Positions 1-11,385 of a DNA stretch of 64,000 bases are shown here, piece by piece; the stretch's first letter is position 1, and each line of letters starts with the position of its first letter. Source of the stretch: Endocalyx cinctus (Eukaryota > Ascomycota > Sordariomycetes > Amphisphaeriales > Apiosporaceae); contig BCKC01000009.1 of the NCBI GenBank assembly GCA_001600455.1, positions 620,001 through 684,000 of the forward strand, written 5' to 3'. The notes under the pieces are model-generated. The model was not told where the DNA came from, made no database searches, and was given only the letters and a program-made list of their open reading frames with translations. The position numbers and the translations under genes are program-made.

Positions 1-141
1 GGCACCCACCCGGTTCGTCCGCGCCCGCCTATCGCGGTGCCCGAGGCGAAGAGGGGCGTGCCGCCGCCCGGAGAGAGACCTCACCACCACCACCACAACA
101 ACCAGACGCACCCGCCTCAGCCTCAGCAGCCTCGCTGGTAA
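1..141 (+). CDS. C-terminal end of an unidentified protein (cut by window edge)
   Basis: An open frame runs from the first base of the window to a TAA at 139-141. It encodes 46 residues rich in Pro, His, Gln and Asn (a run of five His, then Asn-Asn, and a PQPQQPRW ending). The sequence is GC-rich and stops abruptly against an AT-rich, T-tract-containing 3' region, as expected for a real terminal exon. Nothing in this low-complexity tail identifies the family, and the rest of the gene lies outside the window. It is convergent with the thioredoxin gene that follows. Confidence 0.6.
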   Translation, partial: GTHPVRPRPPIAVPEAKRGVPPPGERPHHHHHNNQTHPPQPQQPRW

Positions 142-1176
142 ATTCTCTCTTTTTTTTTTTTTGTTTTTAAACCTGTTTTTCTTTTACCCATGATGAAGTA
201 GAGAAGAGAAAGTGGGTGAGGTGCCATGAAGAGGGGGAAAAAACGGGATTTCCTGCCCTCCACCCTTGTCTCTACTGGGCTTCGTCGGATATGACCAACC
301 CACCAAATTTCTTTGCCAAATTATTTCAATATTGTACGACTACCAAGATATTTAGAACCATACACGAATAAAGGGGAAAGGGGGGGAAGGAAAGCGTTTT
401 CAATGTTCTTTTTTTTTTTTCCTTTTGTCGTTCGATACCAAAGATTTTGGGAAAATGCAGGCTAGAATTTCTAGTTATTTCTTTTTTATAGGTTTCTTCA
501 GATTGTTTTTTTGGATTTATCGTGTATTTCTTGGGACGTGCTGGAAACGAATGTACCAAGATTAGATGAGTTTTAGATAAACGATGGGAAATATACACGG
601 TTACCATGCTATTTTCAGCCAGCGATAAAATAAATCGACCTTGCTAGAATCCAACTTCCAAGTCAGCTTGTCTCTTTTGCTTTACTTGAAAGGTGTAGAT
701 GGGATACCAACCTAAATAAGTAGCTTCGTTTCACTAGGCACATCTACACGCACTCATAACTTTGAGCCAGGCACCAAAACGATAGTTTCCGAGGCACTGA
801 CAACGTTAATCACTACGTTATTAGGATAAGAGTTGTATTTTGAAAGGAGCAGTGGAACTCGAAACGTTCGTGCGGTTGTCATAAGACGAAGCTAAATAGA
901 GACGGACATCATAGACGATGCGATTAAGCACATGATAAGGCAAAAACAGTAATGGATCATCATGATGGGTTGATTTTTTTTTCTATTCCGCGGAGTGTGA
1001 AGTAAGTAGAATGACAAAAGCTCCGTATACAGAAGTAAAGCAGTTGTTTAAGCAAACCCAGCTTTATCTTCTCCGCCTCTTTCTCTCTAATATGGTATCA
1101 TTTGAATTTTTTATTTACTGTTTTTTTGTCCTTTTTTTGTATTCTTTGATCTTCCTTCTTTACATCCACAAGCCAT
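142..1176. other. Intergenic, 3' regions of two convergent genes
   Basis: AT-rich spacer with T- and A-tracts (for example around 148-162 and 409-422). Reading frames here are short and show no recognisable family. No RNA gene or repeat unit stands out. Confidence 0.5.
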
Positions 1177-2001
1177 TTAAGCTTCGAGGCTCTTCGTGAG
1201 TAAGCTGACGAGGGCGTTGGGGTTAGCGCCGACCAGCTTCTCGGCGGGGGCGGTATCGCCATCCTTGAAGATCATGAAGGTGGGCATGGCGGTAATTCCG
1301 AGTTCCTGGCTGAGCTCGGGAAGGTCGTCCACATCGATCTTGGCGAAGAAGATGTCCTTGAACTGTTCCTCGTTGGAGTGCCTAACGAAGGAGAAGTGAT
1401 GTTAGTCGTTTTTTTCTTCTTTTTCTTCTTTTTCTTGGCAGAATTCCGAGAGCTGCTCTAAACAATCTACGAAACATTCGTTCACAACTCCAAGCCGAAG
1501 GCGAGAAGAATGCGTTCAAAAAAAAAAAAAAAAAAAAAAAAAAGAAAAGGAATCAGAGTGGACTCACTTGGCAAGGATGGGAGCGATGGCCTTGCAAGGA
1601 CCGCACCAGGTAGCGAAGCAGTCAAGCATGACAATCTTGTTGTTCTTGACAGCCTCTTCGAAGGCCTCCTTACTAATTTAGAATTTGAAGTCAGTACATT
1701 TCCAGTTTTTTTCTTTTTTCTTTTTATATCGTTCTATTATATGCAATAGATCGTAGCAGTACCAATAAGCACCAAAACCCATTAGTAGTATTTATTATTA
1801 CTAGCTTTATCAATGCGGGGAAGAAAGAGAGAGAGAAAAACAACAACAAACCACTCACGTCGTTAGGTTGTGGACCGTCATTCTGGGCGATGTAATATGA
1901 AATTGTCGGGTAAAAGGGATACGAGTAGACAAATTCTGAGATCTATACAAGATGGATGATCTTGAGGAAGTGGTTCGTAAAAAGGAGTTGAAGGTTGACA
2001 T
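1177..2001 (-). CDS. Thioredoxin, with an optional mitochondrial presequence
   Basis: Disulfide reductase of the thioredoxin system. Exons (minus strand) are 2001-1859, 1672-1568 and 1381-1177, giving 150 residues. The active site WCGPC is at residues 70-74, preceded by FAT, and the cis-proline loop AMPTF lies in the last exon. The Trx fold proper begins at Met41 (MTVHNLT), which is the usual cytosolic start. The frame stays open upstream to another ATG at 2001. The 40 extra residues are rich in Arg, Ser and Thr and contain no Asp or Glu, as in a mitochondrial targeting peptide. The upstream ATG has C at -3 (weak), whereas Met41 has A at -3. Leaky scanning could therefore give mitochondrial and cytosolic forms from one mRNA. 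Both introns are 186 bp, and the second holds a 26-A tract. The family call is certain; the longer start is inferred. Confidence 0.93.
1518..1543. repeat. Poly-A tract (26 A) inside thioredoxin intron 2
   Basis: Uninterrupted run of 26 A on the plus strand, a T run in the transcript, close to the donor site of the second intron. It is a simple homopolymer microsatellite. Confidence 0.95.
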
Positions 2002-4202
2002 GTGGGAAGAAAAGGGAAAGAAAATACGAAGGAGGGGCAGAAGGTGGGATTAAGTAGTTACTTTTTATAATGAATGATTACAAGTAACAAATACACAATG
2101 GGCTTAAGCCAAAAAAAAAATGTATATGTAATAAGCTCGGTAAATGCCAAACTTGGTACCTAGGTATATAATACAATGTATGTAATGTTATAATTATAGA
2201 TAAGGCTGCTTGGTTTTGTTACTTTTGCTTTATTCTGTTAACATCTTTCTCAGGTCACAGAAACTGATGGACATGGAACATGGAATGCGTAACTAAAACG
2301 TCGTCTTTGTTTACCTCTGATTTGTCAGTACGTTTAAATGACGCCATAACATTACATATCCCTTTCTACATGTGGCTGGGTTTTCCACTATTCTGAATAA
2401 CCTACGGTACAGTACCTAGATAGCCTAGAGTACCTAGATATTCACCACTATATCCACTATTATTATAGGTACTGATCCATAGCTATTGGTACCTGGCAGC
2501 CTAGGTATAATGAATCTACGGAGTCATACGGACTGACGGAGTACTGATGATATATCCATGCCCTACTGATATCACGGCAACATTATGGATACTAGATAAC
2601 TTTGAGTGGCTTGTACCTTATTTTTTCCGATACCCGAAACCCGACCGATAGCCCCTAGACCTTTTCGATCACGTTATTATCAGTCGGCATTTTATCACAT
2701 CTAGTATGGATAATGAATAGATCCATGGATGGATCTATGTACCTCACTGCGAACTGCTGATTACTAACTACCTAGGTATAGAGGCAGTAAGAGGTAACAT
2801 CCATCCATGGATATTGCTGATAAATCCTACTATGTACCTATTTCCAAGTTAAGGTACTGACTTCTATTACCTATGTCCTCGTAACTTGCTGTATCTGGAA
2901 GTGGTGTAATAAAATCTACTCACGTGGTGGTATATCATGCATAGATTCCAAACCATACATATGTACAATATACCCATACGCGTAAAATTTTCAAGAAGCA
3001 TGATTCCTCATATTCAGTTTTATTTTATTAAGAATGGATGACATGCATGATCACTAATGACTCGTCGCGCCACCTTAGTCATATATCGACGTTCTAGCGA
3101 CTATCCTAGCAAAGGAAAAAGAGATCTAAAAGTCTCCCGTATCCCCCGTATCATCAGCTCATACCCATCTGCTATCCTTAGAGACAAAACAGTTTCTATT
3201 CCTACAATATTCTTTATTTCCTTTCTATCAGCCCCCTTGAAACTTTTTTCTTTTTGAATTCCTTCCTTTTACTATGGCGAACGGGGCTTGTGTAGTAGCT
3301 TGAAAAGCCGTTTGCTTAATTGCCAAATATGCTCTCTGATATGCCTGGGCTCGGTGTGTATATGTTGACATTAATAATCAACTTGCCCACCCGTCTCCAG
3401 CCCGTTGAAAAAGAAAAGAAAAGAAACATTCGTTGCTTATGCCGAAAAAAATCAAGACTCGAAAAAAGCTAAGTCGGTTGACCGAGGAAAGAAAAGTCGT
3501 CTTCACCCTCCGGTAGAGTGTACAAATGCGCATATTGCAAAAAACCCTGCGCGACGGCAGAGAGTGTGAGTGGTATCATAAAATAGAAAAATAAAAACCC
3601 GTCGCAAGCTGAAAATGGTATCGCAGTAATCGAAGAAAAGAAGAAAATGATATCCCTCAATGTCTACATCTGAGGGAATGTAGAAGAATCATAGAAAGAT
3701 CGCACTATACAAATGGCAGATTCGCCTGATGTTCGTAGATGGAGAACAGCGTGTTTAGAAATCCGGTACGAGCAGGTTGGGAGAGCATTGGCTGGAAGTA
3801 AGCTTCCGAGTGTGATCCAATGAGACTGATATCCGATGGCAATTGGCGATGACTGACATGTTATGTGACATTCTGGCTTATTATTTTGTCATTTTAATAC
3901 TTTTTTTCGGCCTTTTTCTTCTTTTTCATCTTTTTTTTTTCGTGATTTAGTTAGGTTTAGTGTATGACATATAAGGAAAAGACTGTAATGAGTGAATCGG
4001 GTCGGTTTAGGAAACAAAAAAGAAAATCAACCGTAGTGGTTTGTAAGTTGGTTTGTTTTGAAAAGCAAGGAAATCAGTAGTAATGAGCGTCGTGCCAGTT
4101 ATGTCATGCCATGTCAGTCGTTTACCTTTTATCAATAATCAGTTTATCAGTTCATGAGATCGCCTCGGGGGGCTGGTTAATATTCCAAGATAGGTCGTAT
4201 GT
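2002..4202. other. Intergenic with TACCTAGGTA-type palindromic words
   Basis: About 2.2 kb of AT-rich DNA upstream of the thioredoxin gene and downstream of the next minus-strand gene. Between about 2150 and 2870 it is dense in CTAG, TACCTAG and CCATGGAT words. TACCTAGGTA occurs at 2157-2166 and again near 2770. No frame looks coding; a 63-codon minus-strand frame at 3469-3660 has no recognisable features. Confidence 0.5.
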
Positions 4203-6569
4203 CTACTGCGTAGTAGGCTCGACACTTCTTCGGTGCTCGATGGATGCCCGTGGGGAAAGTTCAAGCAACTTAGCGCTACCCGCGCTGAAGTTACGGACAT
4301 GCCCCTTGCCCAGGTTCACGCTCTTTGCTCTTCGTGGTTCGGTAGGACTATGCTCAACCGTGCTCTGTCCTTCATCCTCCACTTCCATACCATCCTCGGA
4401 TTCATTGTCGTCGTCAAACGACTGGAGGATACCTTCCCGACTTTGCATCGTATCGCGATGATGCATGACCGGCATCTGACCAACCGATCCCCATTGAGGC
4501 ACGGCCTCGTCGTTGTCTTCTTCGTCGCTACTCGGACGAGCTTCGCCGGTAGATTTATGGTTAATTTGAGAAGTAGGAACAACGCTGTTTAGGTACTCAT
4601 CGTCGACAATATTATCCTCATCTGCTTCCTCCTCAGACATGTGCTCTGAGCCTGCAGATATAGTTGGCGGCGGGAACTGCGTGAAAGAATTACGCATACC
4701 CATACCGGACGACGTTCGCTTTCGGTTTGCCCGACCGGATAGCCACGATGCTTCCGAGTCAATCGAAGCGAGGGACATCGATACCGGAGCAGGCGATGGC
4801 TGGATTTCCTCGCGGTGCATCGAGGTCGGCGTGTCGCGCATGACATCCTCCTGAATTGTGCGCGCATTTGGTATTGGGATTGGCTCGACTTCGGGTGATG
4901 CGACGCGTGAATCTGGGGGAGATAGCGGTAACTCCGGTAAGTCTTCCCTGAATCGGGACATGGTGCGCTTCGGCACACCAGCCGACGGCCTCGGTGGTAC
5001 GATTGCCATGGGTTGTGTCGGGCCATTCGCTGCGAGCATCGAGTCTCGTGACGTATTGGAGAAAGAAGATGGCCCAGAGCTACGTCGGTGCCTTCCCCAT
5101 TTAAACATGGACAACCACGGCTTCGAAGAGCTCGTGTTAGATATCTTGTCGCCAGACTCTGCATAATCTGGTTTAAATGCTGGCGACGGTGACGGTGATT
5201 TCGCAACGGTCGGTTGACCCGCATTTTTCGGTGATTTGGACCGAGAAGAACGGGATACTCGGCGTATGAAATCGAATAACTTTGGGCTAGAAGATCGCTT
5301 GTCGCTGGCTACTTCCGGCAAAGGGCTCGGTTCACGATCTTGTATCTCGATCGGTGTGGGAGGTCCAAGGGGGATGCTGTCCGTTCGGTGAAACGACTCC
5401 AACGGCGCGAGGGTATTATCTCTTTGGCTTCTTTGTGCATCTGACTTGTTAGAAAGCTTGCTACGTCGACCAGAATTACTGGATGATCGTCGTCTCGAGG
5501 AAGTCACGATCGCCGAGGTGGAGTCTTGAGGCGATACTGGGGACTCTCTTCCCATAACGCCACGCTCTAGATTAGGTGGCGGGACCGTCCCATTCCTCGC
5601 AGCTTCAGCTTCTTCCGCTCGCTGCTTTTCGGCCCTTCTGGCAAGGCGCCTCTCTACTCTTTCTCGTTCTTTTTCCTGCTTTCGTTCTCTCCTTCTTTTA
5701 TCTCGTTCCATCAACTCTCGCAGGTCCGAAGCATCGAGATCGTCAGCCAAATCATCAACTCTCTTGTGAGCCTTCAAAGTTGACTCGGTAATTGTGCCCC
5801 TCTCCGTTATCTTCTTTCTACCGGAATTCGATCTATCGGGGGTCGTATTATAGATGGGATTGCTAGAGCATCGTAAAGTTGGGTGCGGTGCCAAGGCGTC
5901 CAGGGTCGAGACTTTCCACTCCATATGATCTGAATCAGAAGACATGGCAGAGTGAAGCGAGTCTCGAGGAGGTAAAGAAATGTTGGAAGAATGGTGGTCC
6001 CAGCTTCTATTCAGACCAGTTTGGAAACGTTTACTGTTCTTCTTCATCGGCCGACCGGCTGTGAGACTGTCAGTAGCGGGGCGTATGGGGGGCATGAGCT
6101 GGCTCATAGCCTTAATTTCCACCTCGCGATCATGATCCTCTTTTCTCCTCTTGCTAGACTTCTTGTGTAGCAACGGCTGACCCCTTCTCTTGTTACGTGA
6201 GGAGCCATGGTGAAGAGTTGGTACTCGACCAGCGAATTCGCTTCGAGGTAACGACGATGAGATGGTATGGGTTGGAGACTCTCTATTTATCGCAGAAGGA
6301 ATGTGGTCCGTTGGTAAGGGTGGGATTGATTCTTTTCGAGTTTTTGTGACTCGAATTGAGTCCCGGCGACCTGGCGAGAAGCTATATGTTCGTTGTCGGC
6401 GCTGTAACTTATTGACTCCACCTTGTTTTTGCTTCAATACCGAAAGAGGCTCGGTATTATTTTGTTTCAAGGCGGACTCATAACGTCCTCGGCCCTTCGC
6501 ATCGAGATTGGCGGGTGCGGTTCGTGAGCGTCTGCGCGAGCTCTTGCGGCGGAAAGGCCACATAGCCAT
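4203..6569 (-). CDS. Large Ser/Arg-rich fungal protein, function unknown
   Basis: Single-exon gene of 788 residues. The frame is open 11 codons further upstream, but only from a TTG. I start at the ATG at 6569, which has A at -3 and gives an N-terminus MAMWPFRRKSSRRR. The protein is mostly disordered: Ser, Arg and Pro dominate, with many SP and RRxS sites. One strongly charged helical stretch lies at about residues 282-325 (LRELMERDKRRRERK and following), predicted as coiled coil. The C-terminal 150 residues contain Asp/Glu-rich runs between Ser-rich segments. I know similar WPFRRKS-starting proteins only as uncharacterised Pezizomycotina proteins. The basic start and many possible phospho-sites suggest a regulated scaffold, which is a guess. 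It is divergent from Nuf2 across a 4.8-kb spacer. Confidence 0.85.
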   Translation of the reverse strand: MAMWPFRRKSSRRRSRTAPANLDAKGRGRYESALKQNNTEPLSVLKQKQGGVNKLQRRQRTYSFSPGRRDSIRVTKTRKESIPPLPTDHIPSAINRESPTHTISSSLPRSEFAGRVPTLHHGSSRNKRRGQPLLHKKSSKRRKEDHDREVEIKAMSQLMPPIRPATDSLTAGRPMKKNSKRFQTGLNRSWDHHSSNISLPPRDSLHSAMSSDSDHMEWKVSTLDALAPHPTLRCSSNPIYNTTPDRSNSGRKKITERGTITESTLKAHKRVDDLADDLDASDLRELMERDKRRRERKQEKERERVERRLARRAEKQRAEEAEAARNGTVPPPNLERGVMGRESPVSPQDSTSAIVTSSRRRSSSNSGRRSKLSNKSDAQRSQRDNTLAPLESFHRTDSIPLGPPTPIEIQDREPSPLPEVASDKRSSSPKLFDFIRRVSRSSRSKSPKNAGQPTVAKSPSPSPAFKPDYAESGDKISNTSSSKPWLSMFKWGRHRRSSGPSSFSNTSRDSMLAANGPTQPMAIVPPRPSAGVPKRTMSRFREDLPELPLSPPDSRVASPEVEPIPIPNARTIQEDVMRDTPTSMHREEIQPSPAPVSMSLASIDSEASWLSGRANRKRTSSGMGMRNSFTQFPPPTISAGSEHMSEEEADEDNIVDDEYLNSVVPTSQINHKSTGEARPSSDEEDNDEAVPQWGSVGQMPVMHHRDTMQSREGILQSFDDDNESEDGMEVEDEGQSTVEHSPTEPRRAKSVNLGKGHVRNFSAGSAKLLELSPRASIEHRRSVEPTTQ

Positions 6570-7940
6570 GTTTCCCCTTTGGTTAATACCGATCAATATC
6601 AACTTAAAGGAGACACTGGATTATGGCAATGCTATGACGAGGTATCCAATGTTGGATTGTATTTAGGAACTGATATTGCTTGTGATATAAGAATCAACGC
6701 CATTAGCGCAAGCTTCCGAATCAATTTCGAGTAATCAAGTTCAAATGCAATAAATTGAAGGATATCTCGTAGCGAGAAATGGCCAACAAGAGAAATTAGA
6801 GACAGGCGCAGAGGTAAATGTGGTAGTTAGCTTGTTGAATGCAAGGCAAAGTATTGTAGCGCATGAGGGAACTGGGTATAGAGTAAAAACGGAAGAAGAG
6901 AGTGGGATATAAGGAAGGGATTGTTTGATATAGAAACAGAAATAAATATAGAATTTATTTGATGAGAATGGGTCTCTCTATTGTTTTATTTTCTTCCGAA
7001 TCTCTACTACCTGCGTAAAGAAGAAAGAAGATGGATGAAAAAAAAAAAAGGGAAAATGGGTATGAATTGAACAGGTGAGAATATGTGAATGTGTATATCT
7101 ATGTGTAGGAGGTGGGTGTGTGTATGAATGTGAAATGTGAATGTCAATAGTATTCCCGTAACGTGTTGGAATGTAAAGAAAAGGTTTGGTTTGGGAAGAA
7201 GAGAGTGGCGGATGGTGGTCCTTTACTGCTGTCTGTATAATACGGATGGTCTAACTATAGGGTCTGTAACGTGTGGCGGTGGGCGAACGTTGAAAGTAAA
7301 TGCGTAATGTACAGTAGTATTGTACCTAGAACGAGACCAACAGGGCACTCGCATATTTAGTTACATATGTACATGCTTAAGTTACTTTAAGTATGTACAT
7401 TCTAAGTAGTGCAATATGTATAGAATAGGATAAAATTGGGGAGAAACGTTGACAAGACTATTTTGGGCAGTTAATGGTTTTACAAGGGGTGCAGACACAG
7501 ACGGAGGGGGGGAGGGCTGGGAGGGTTTAAGGTGGGTAGGGATATTGATTGAAACGAAAGAATAAAAAAATAAAAGATGTACTTCTCCTAGTCTAACCTA
7601 TAATAGTATAGCTATTAACTATTTATCACCCATTATCACTATTTGTACTGTAGAATGCTTCTTATTACTTTTAGTTTGAATACATGATAGGTACTTTGCA
7701 CATAGCCTAGAATTTGGTTGGATGTTACCCCGCTGTTCTTAAGTGATTACGCTAAATTAAATATCCCTCCTATTCACAATTCTTCATGTAGTGTACATTA
7801 GGTACCTTAGGTAGGTATACATATATTCTGTATAGTAAAGTACTTGGTGATTGTTATGAAGAGAATTTACAGCACTGTGTTGAAGACGAGAAAGGAAAGT
7901 ATCGACATTGATCTTCTCTCATGATTCTCAAATAGTACAA

Positions 7941-7970
7941 TCCTAAGGTAATTCCTAAGGTAATTCCTAG
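7941..7970. repeat. Short tandem repeat, unit about 12 bp
   Basis: The words TCCTAAGGTAAT and TCCTAAGGTAAT follow each other directly, with a third partial copy (TCCTAG). Confidence 0.7.
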
Positions 7971-7988
7971 CATTCTACTAAGAAGATG

Positions 7989-8016
7989 TACCCTTCCCCC
8001 TTCCCCCTTCCCCCTT
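7989..8016. repeat. Tandem repeat of a 7-bp CT-rich unit
   Basis: About four copies of the pyrimidine-only unit CTTCCCC in a row. It is a polypurine/polypyrimidine microsatellite. Confidence 0.85.
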
Positions 8017-8531
8017 TCCTTGTCATTCTCAAATGAAATTGTTGTCATCGCTACCAATAACAACATCACCGCTACCACCATCATCATCATTGTCCATACT
8101 CTTTAAGTTATTGAGAACTTATCTAAGATATGTATCATTGTATACTCATTGAGTGATATATATGAAGAAAATGGATTTTGTTTCGTGAAGTCCAAGTTGA
8201 TATCTATAATATATCTATTCAGAAGTATTTTTCATTCCATTTCAAGTAGCAAATTCTTAATTTATCTTTCGTTTTATACAAATCGACTTGAAAGCCCTAT
8301 GATCTGTAAATCTGTAAATCTACAGGGAATAAACCCAATCTTAATTTAGAGACTAAAGTACGTTTTGTATAAACTAGGAGATGATCCAGTGTTACCTCAT
8401 TTCTTTTGTACTTCTTTTCTTTTTTATGAATGACGGCTTGTACGGCTAGCCACATATATCGGGAATCTGTTTTTTTTTTCTCCTATGCCTCCTATGTACA
8501 AGTATATCTCGAGAGGCATTGATTTGCACTA

Positions 8532-8560
8532 CAAGCACCAAGCACCAAGCACCAGCACCA
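8532..8560. repeat. Tandem repeat of AAGCACC
   Basis: Three full AAGCACC copies followed by a degenerate AGCACC copy. Confidence 0.85.
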
Positions 8561-11385
8561 TATGATGACCGGATCATGCCCATCCCTAGCTAGACTCTTT
8601 AGTTTTAAAGTTCTAGAACCATTGCTTATTTCCTTTTCTCTCATATTTTTTTTCTTCGTGTCTCGTCTTGAGGAATGATAAGGAATGAGATATATATGAT
8701 TTCTTCAAATCTACAAAGTGTGCTACTTGAATAATGGTGACATATTCTTTTTCTTCCGTTTATATTACATCACTCGCTCGCTTCGTGAATAAGCGCGCAA
8801 GATGAAAAGAGCGCAAAAAGAAGCAGTATTCCAGTCTTTTTTTTTTTTCTCCTTCGAGTCACCAGCCTTCCCTAAAAGATAATATTGTGGCGACGAAGAC
8901 GTCAGAGTTCGCCAAAAATTACCAGGGGATTTGCGGTCCCTCGCTCATTTCCGTCCTAGCAGTCCTAAACAGCAGGGCCTTTGGACATTTTATCATTTTA
9001 CAAGTATCTCCCAATCCATTTGCTGACCACCCCCGGCCTTGCGTAGTATTACAACATAGGTCAATCACTGAATTTGTGATGTCAAGCACTAGTGTACTAA
9101 CCTGGGCTGCCTGGACCTGGGCGCCTAGTCTCAAAGAGAAACAAAAGCAGGGTATCATTTACTGCTCACACGTTATCAGACATCAGACTCGTCCTGACTC
9201 GGGATTGTAGTAGGTATCATAATAAACAACAAAAAAAAAAATCATATTTTCAATTCAATCTAGATCAGCTTTATGGATACTCGGGATCCGCGCTTTGTAC
9301 ACTTCGTAGTGTAGCATGGATAGCTTTACATATCTGCATGTTTGGATCCCAGCCCGGTCTGATGTTTAGGCCCTTTAACATCGCTGTTCAATATATCCAA
9401 GCTTCGCAGGCCACGATGGAGCCACCTACACTAGCGATGGGGCGATACACTGCCGGTTTGGTGCTATGGGTCTGCCGTACGGATACTTTTAGAAATGTCA
9501 TCAGGGGATGATCAGGGTCCTGGTTCCTCAAACAGGGCTTACCGTAAAACTTTGCACTCCCTCTTTTGTTTCTTTTCATCTTAGCACAAACCACATCCCC
9601 AATAACCTATATCCGATCATTTATCATATCAATAACGTCACTCGTACAATCATCACTTCGCCTATCATACCACAAGTACATGCGATATAGGCGCAGAACG
9701 AGTAAGTACTAAGTGAACATCAGATAGAAGAAGGTAGCATTTTCTTTTTTTCAACTCTCCTAGTGTAGTGTATACCTAGGTACTATGTAGTGTAGCTGGT
9801 GCGATGATGACAGTGTCCCTGAATCCTGGCGAACGATACCCCTACATGGTAATGATCGGTGCATTACGGGCTACTCAGTTACGAACGTTTTATACTGTAC
9901 ATACCTAAAAAATAAACCTCACTTAGTAATATTTTTACGCTACTGTAGTGTATCGTTGATATTTTTATATGTCCGCATAATGCTCTGCCACGCTTTTTCT
10001 TTTGAAGTCTTTATGCTTACATTGCAAAGTTATGCGACGGGAGGCGTCAAAGGGGCCCTTTCCAGACTCTTCGTATTTCGGGGCCAAGTTTTGGTGGCTA
10101 CTCGTATCCAGTGGGGCCTTACTCTATTTCGCAGGTGTTTTCCTGTTCCTGTCTACAGGCCACGAAGTACATACGTATAAAAAAGCTTGTGCGTTTCTTT
10201 TATTTTTGTGTATAACTTCTCGAGCAGTGTACTGTAGCATAAAAAACGGGTTCGACGCTATACCACATTATTCGCTCGGTACCGTACTTACCCCTCTGCA
10301 CTTTGATGCCGCGGGTCGGTCTGGTAAAACAGAAAAAAAGATGGATCATTGGAGCGACGTGCGGACGCAAATGTCTATGTGTAGCAGTCTAATCCGACCA
10401 AGTCTTCGTGGGATTGGTTCGATTACGTACCCCGGGATTCTCCCCCCTCGTGGTCGCTGGTAGCATAGGGCATTGGTTGCTCGAATTCGCAACGCCCAAA
10501 GAGGATCGGGCCATCTCAACCTACCTGCCTACGTCTTTCGTCATGCATCGCCAGTCTGTCCTCAGCGCTCTCATTGGAGATGATGGATCTATCCTTCCTG
10601 CAGATGGTGCCTGTGAGATTTGACACGTAGAAAGATTATGCACACATGTATAGTAGCACATTCAACGAACAACGCATGCATATTCCGTTTCTAATACACT
10701 GCACAAGGAGCTGCATGCAAGCAATAAGGATGGTCCCTGAAGCCGAAGGGCGGTGTTCGTTCGGCTGAATTGGCGTATAATATGCTCGACATCAGCTAAG
10801 ATACCTGAGAGTTTATATATTTATTTATTTAGTATCCGAGATACATGTAGGACCCGTAGGATTCGATGGCGGTTTCGAAAAGTTATTACTCTTTTCCTGT
10901 ACGATTGATCGTGATTGGATTGGCTATGACCGTAAATACCGTGATAGTGCTGACAGGACCAGTCGCAGATTTATAGGATACTAGATAAAATTGAGTAGCG
11001 CCAAATCATGTATGTAATATGGTGTAAAGATATAGATATGCATATATAAGAATTAATACGAATAGATGAAATAATTGGCTTATCGATGGCGGGAACAAAC
11101 TAACCCTTATCCTGTTAGGGATAAAGTAAAGGGGATCAGCCAATCAGAAGTAAGGAATGAATTTACTTTGTTTACTTAGATCAACCGGCGTACACAGCAA
11201 CCCACCTATTAGCAAAAGCAGACTTGATACTATCAAAACATAAAAAAATATTTAATTCAACGCGCAAATAAGCTCTTACAACCAAAACGGTTACGATTAG
11301 GAAAGAAAAAGAAGATAATATATAACAAGGTAAAATATAAGAGAGAAAAAATAAAAGGGGGAGGTCAAAACAAAACTCGAACAAA

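Larger units (their letters stand above)
6570..11385. other. Long gene-poor spacer (4.8 kb)
   Basis: Divergent region between the Ser/Arg-rich protein gene and Nuf2. It contains several short tandem repeats (listed separately), a TACCTAGGTA palindrome near 9773, and T- and A-tracts. The longest frames are 8887-9210 (GTG start), 8919-9158 minus (ATG, 79 codons) and 10002-10463 (TTG start, 153 codons). None shows a known domain or a spliced continuation that I could recognise. A non-coding RNA or a decayed element here cannot be excluded from sequence alone. Confidence 0.45.

Noticed and set aside
6570..6602. Eleven extra N-terminal codons of the Ser/Arg-rich protein
   Set aside because: The extension begins with TTG, and there is no upstream ATG before an in-frame stop; the ATG at 6569 is better.
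8919..9158. 79-codon minus-strand ATG frame
   Set aside because: No domain, no splice partners, and an overlapping frame of similar length on the other strand; chance is enough.
10002..10463. 153-codon plus-strand frame with a hydrophobic stretch
   Set aside because: It starts with TTG, shows no family signature and overlaps another frame of the same kind.
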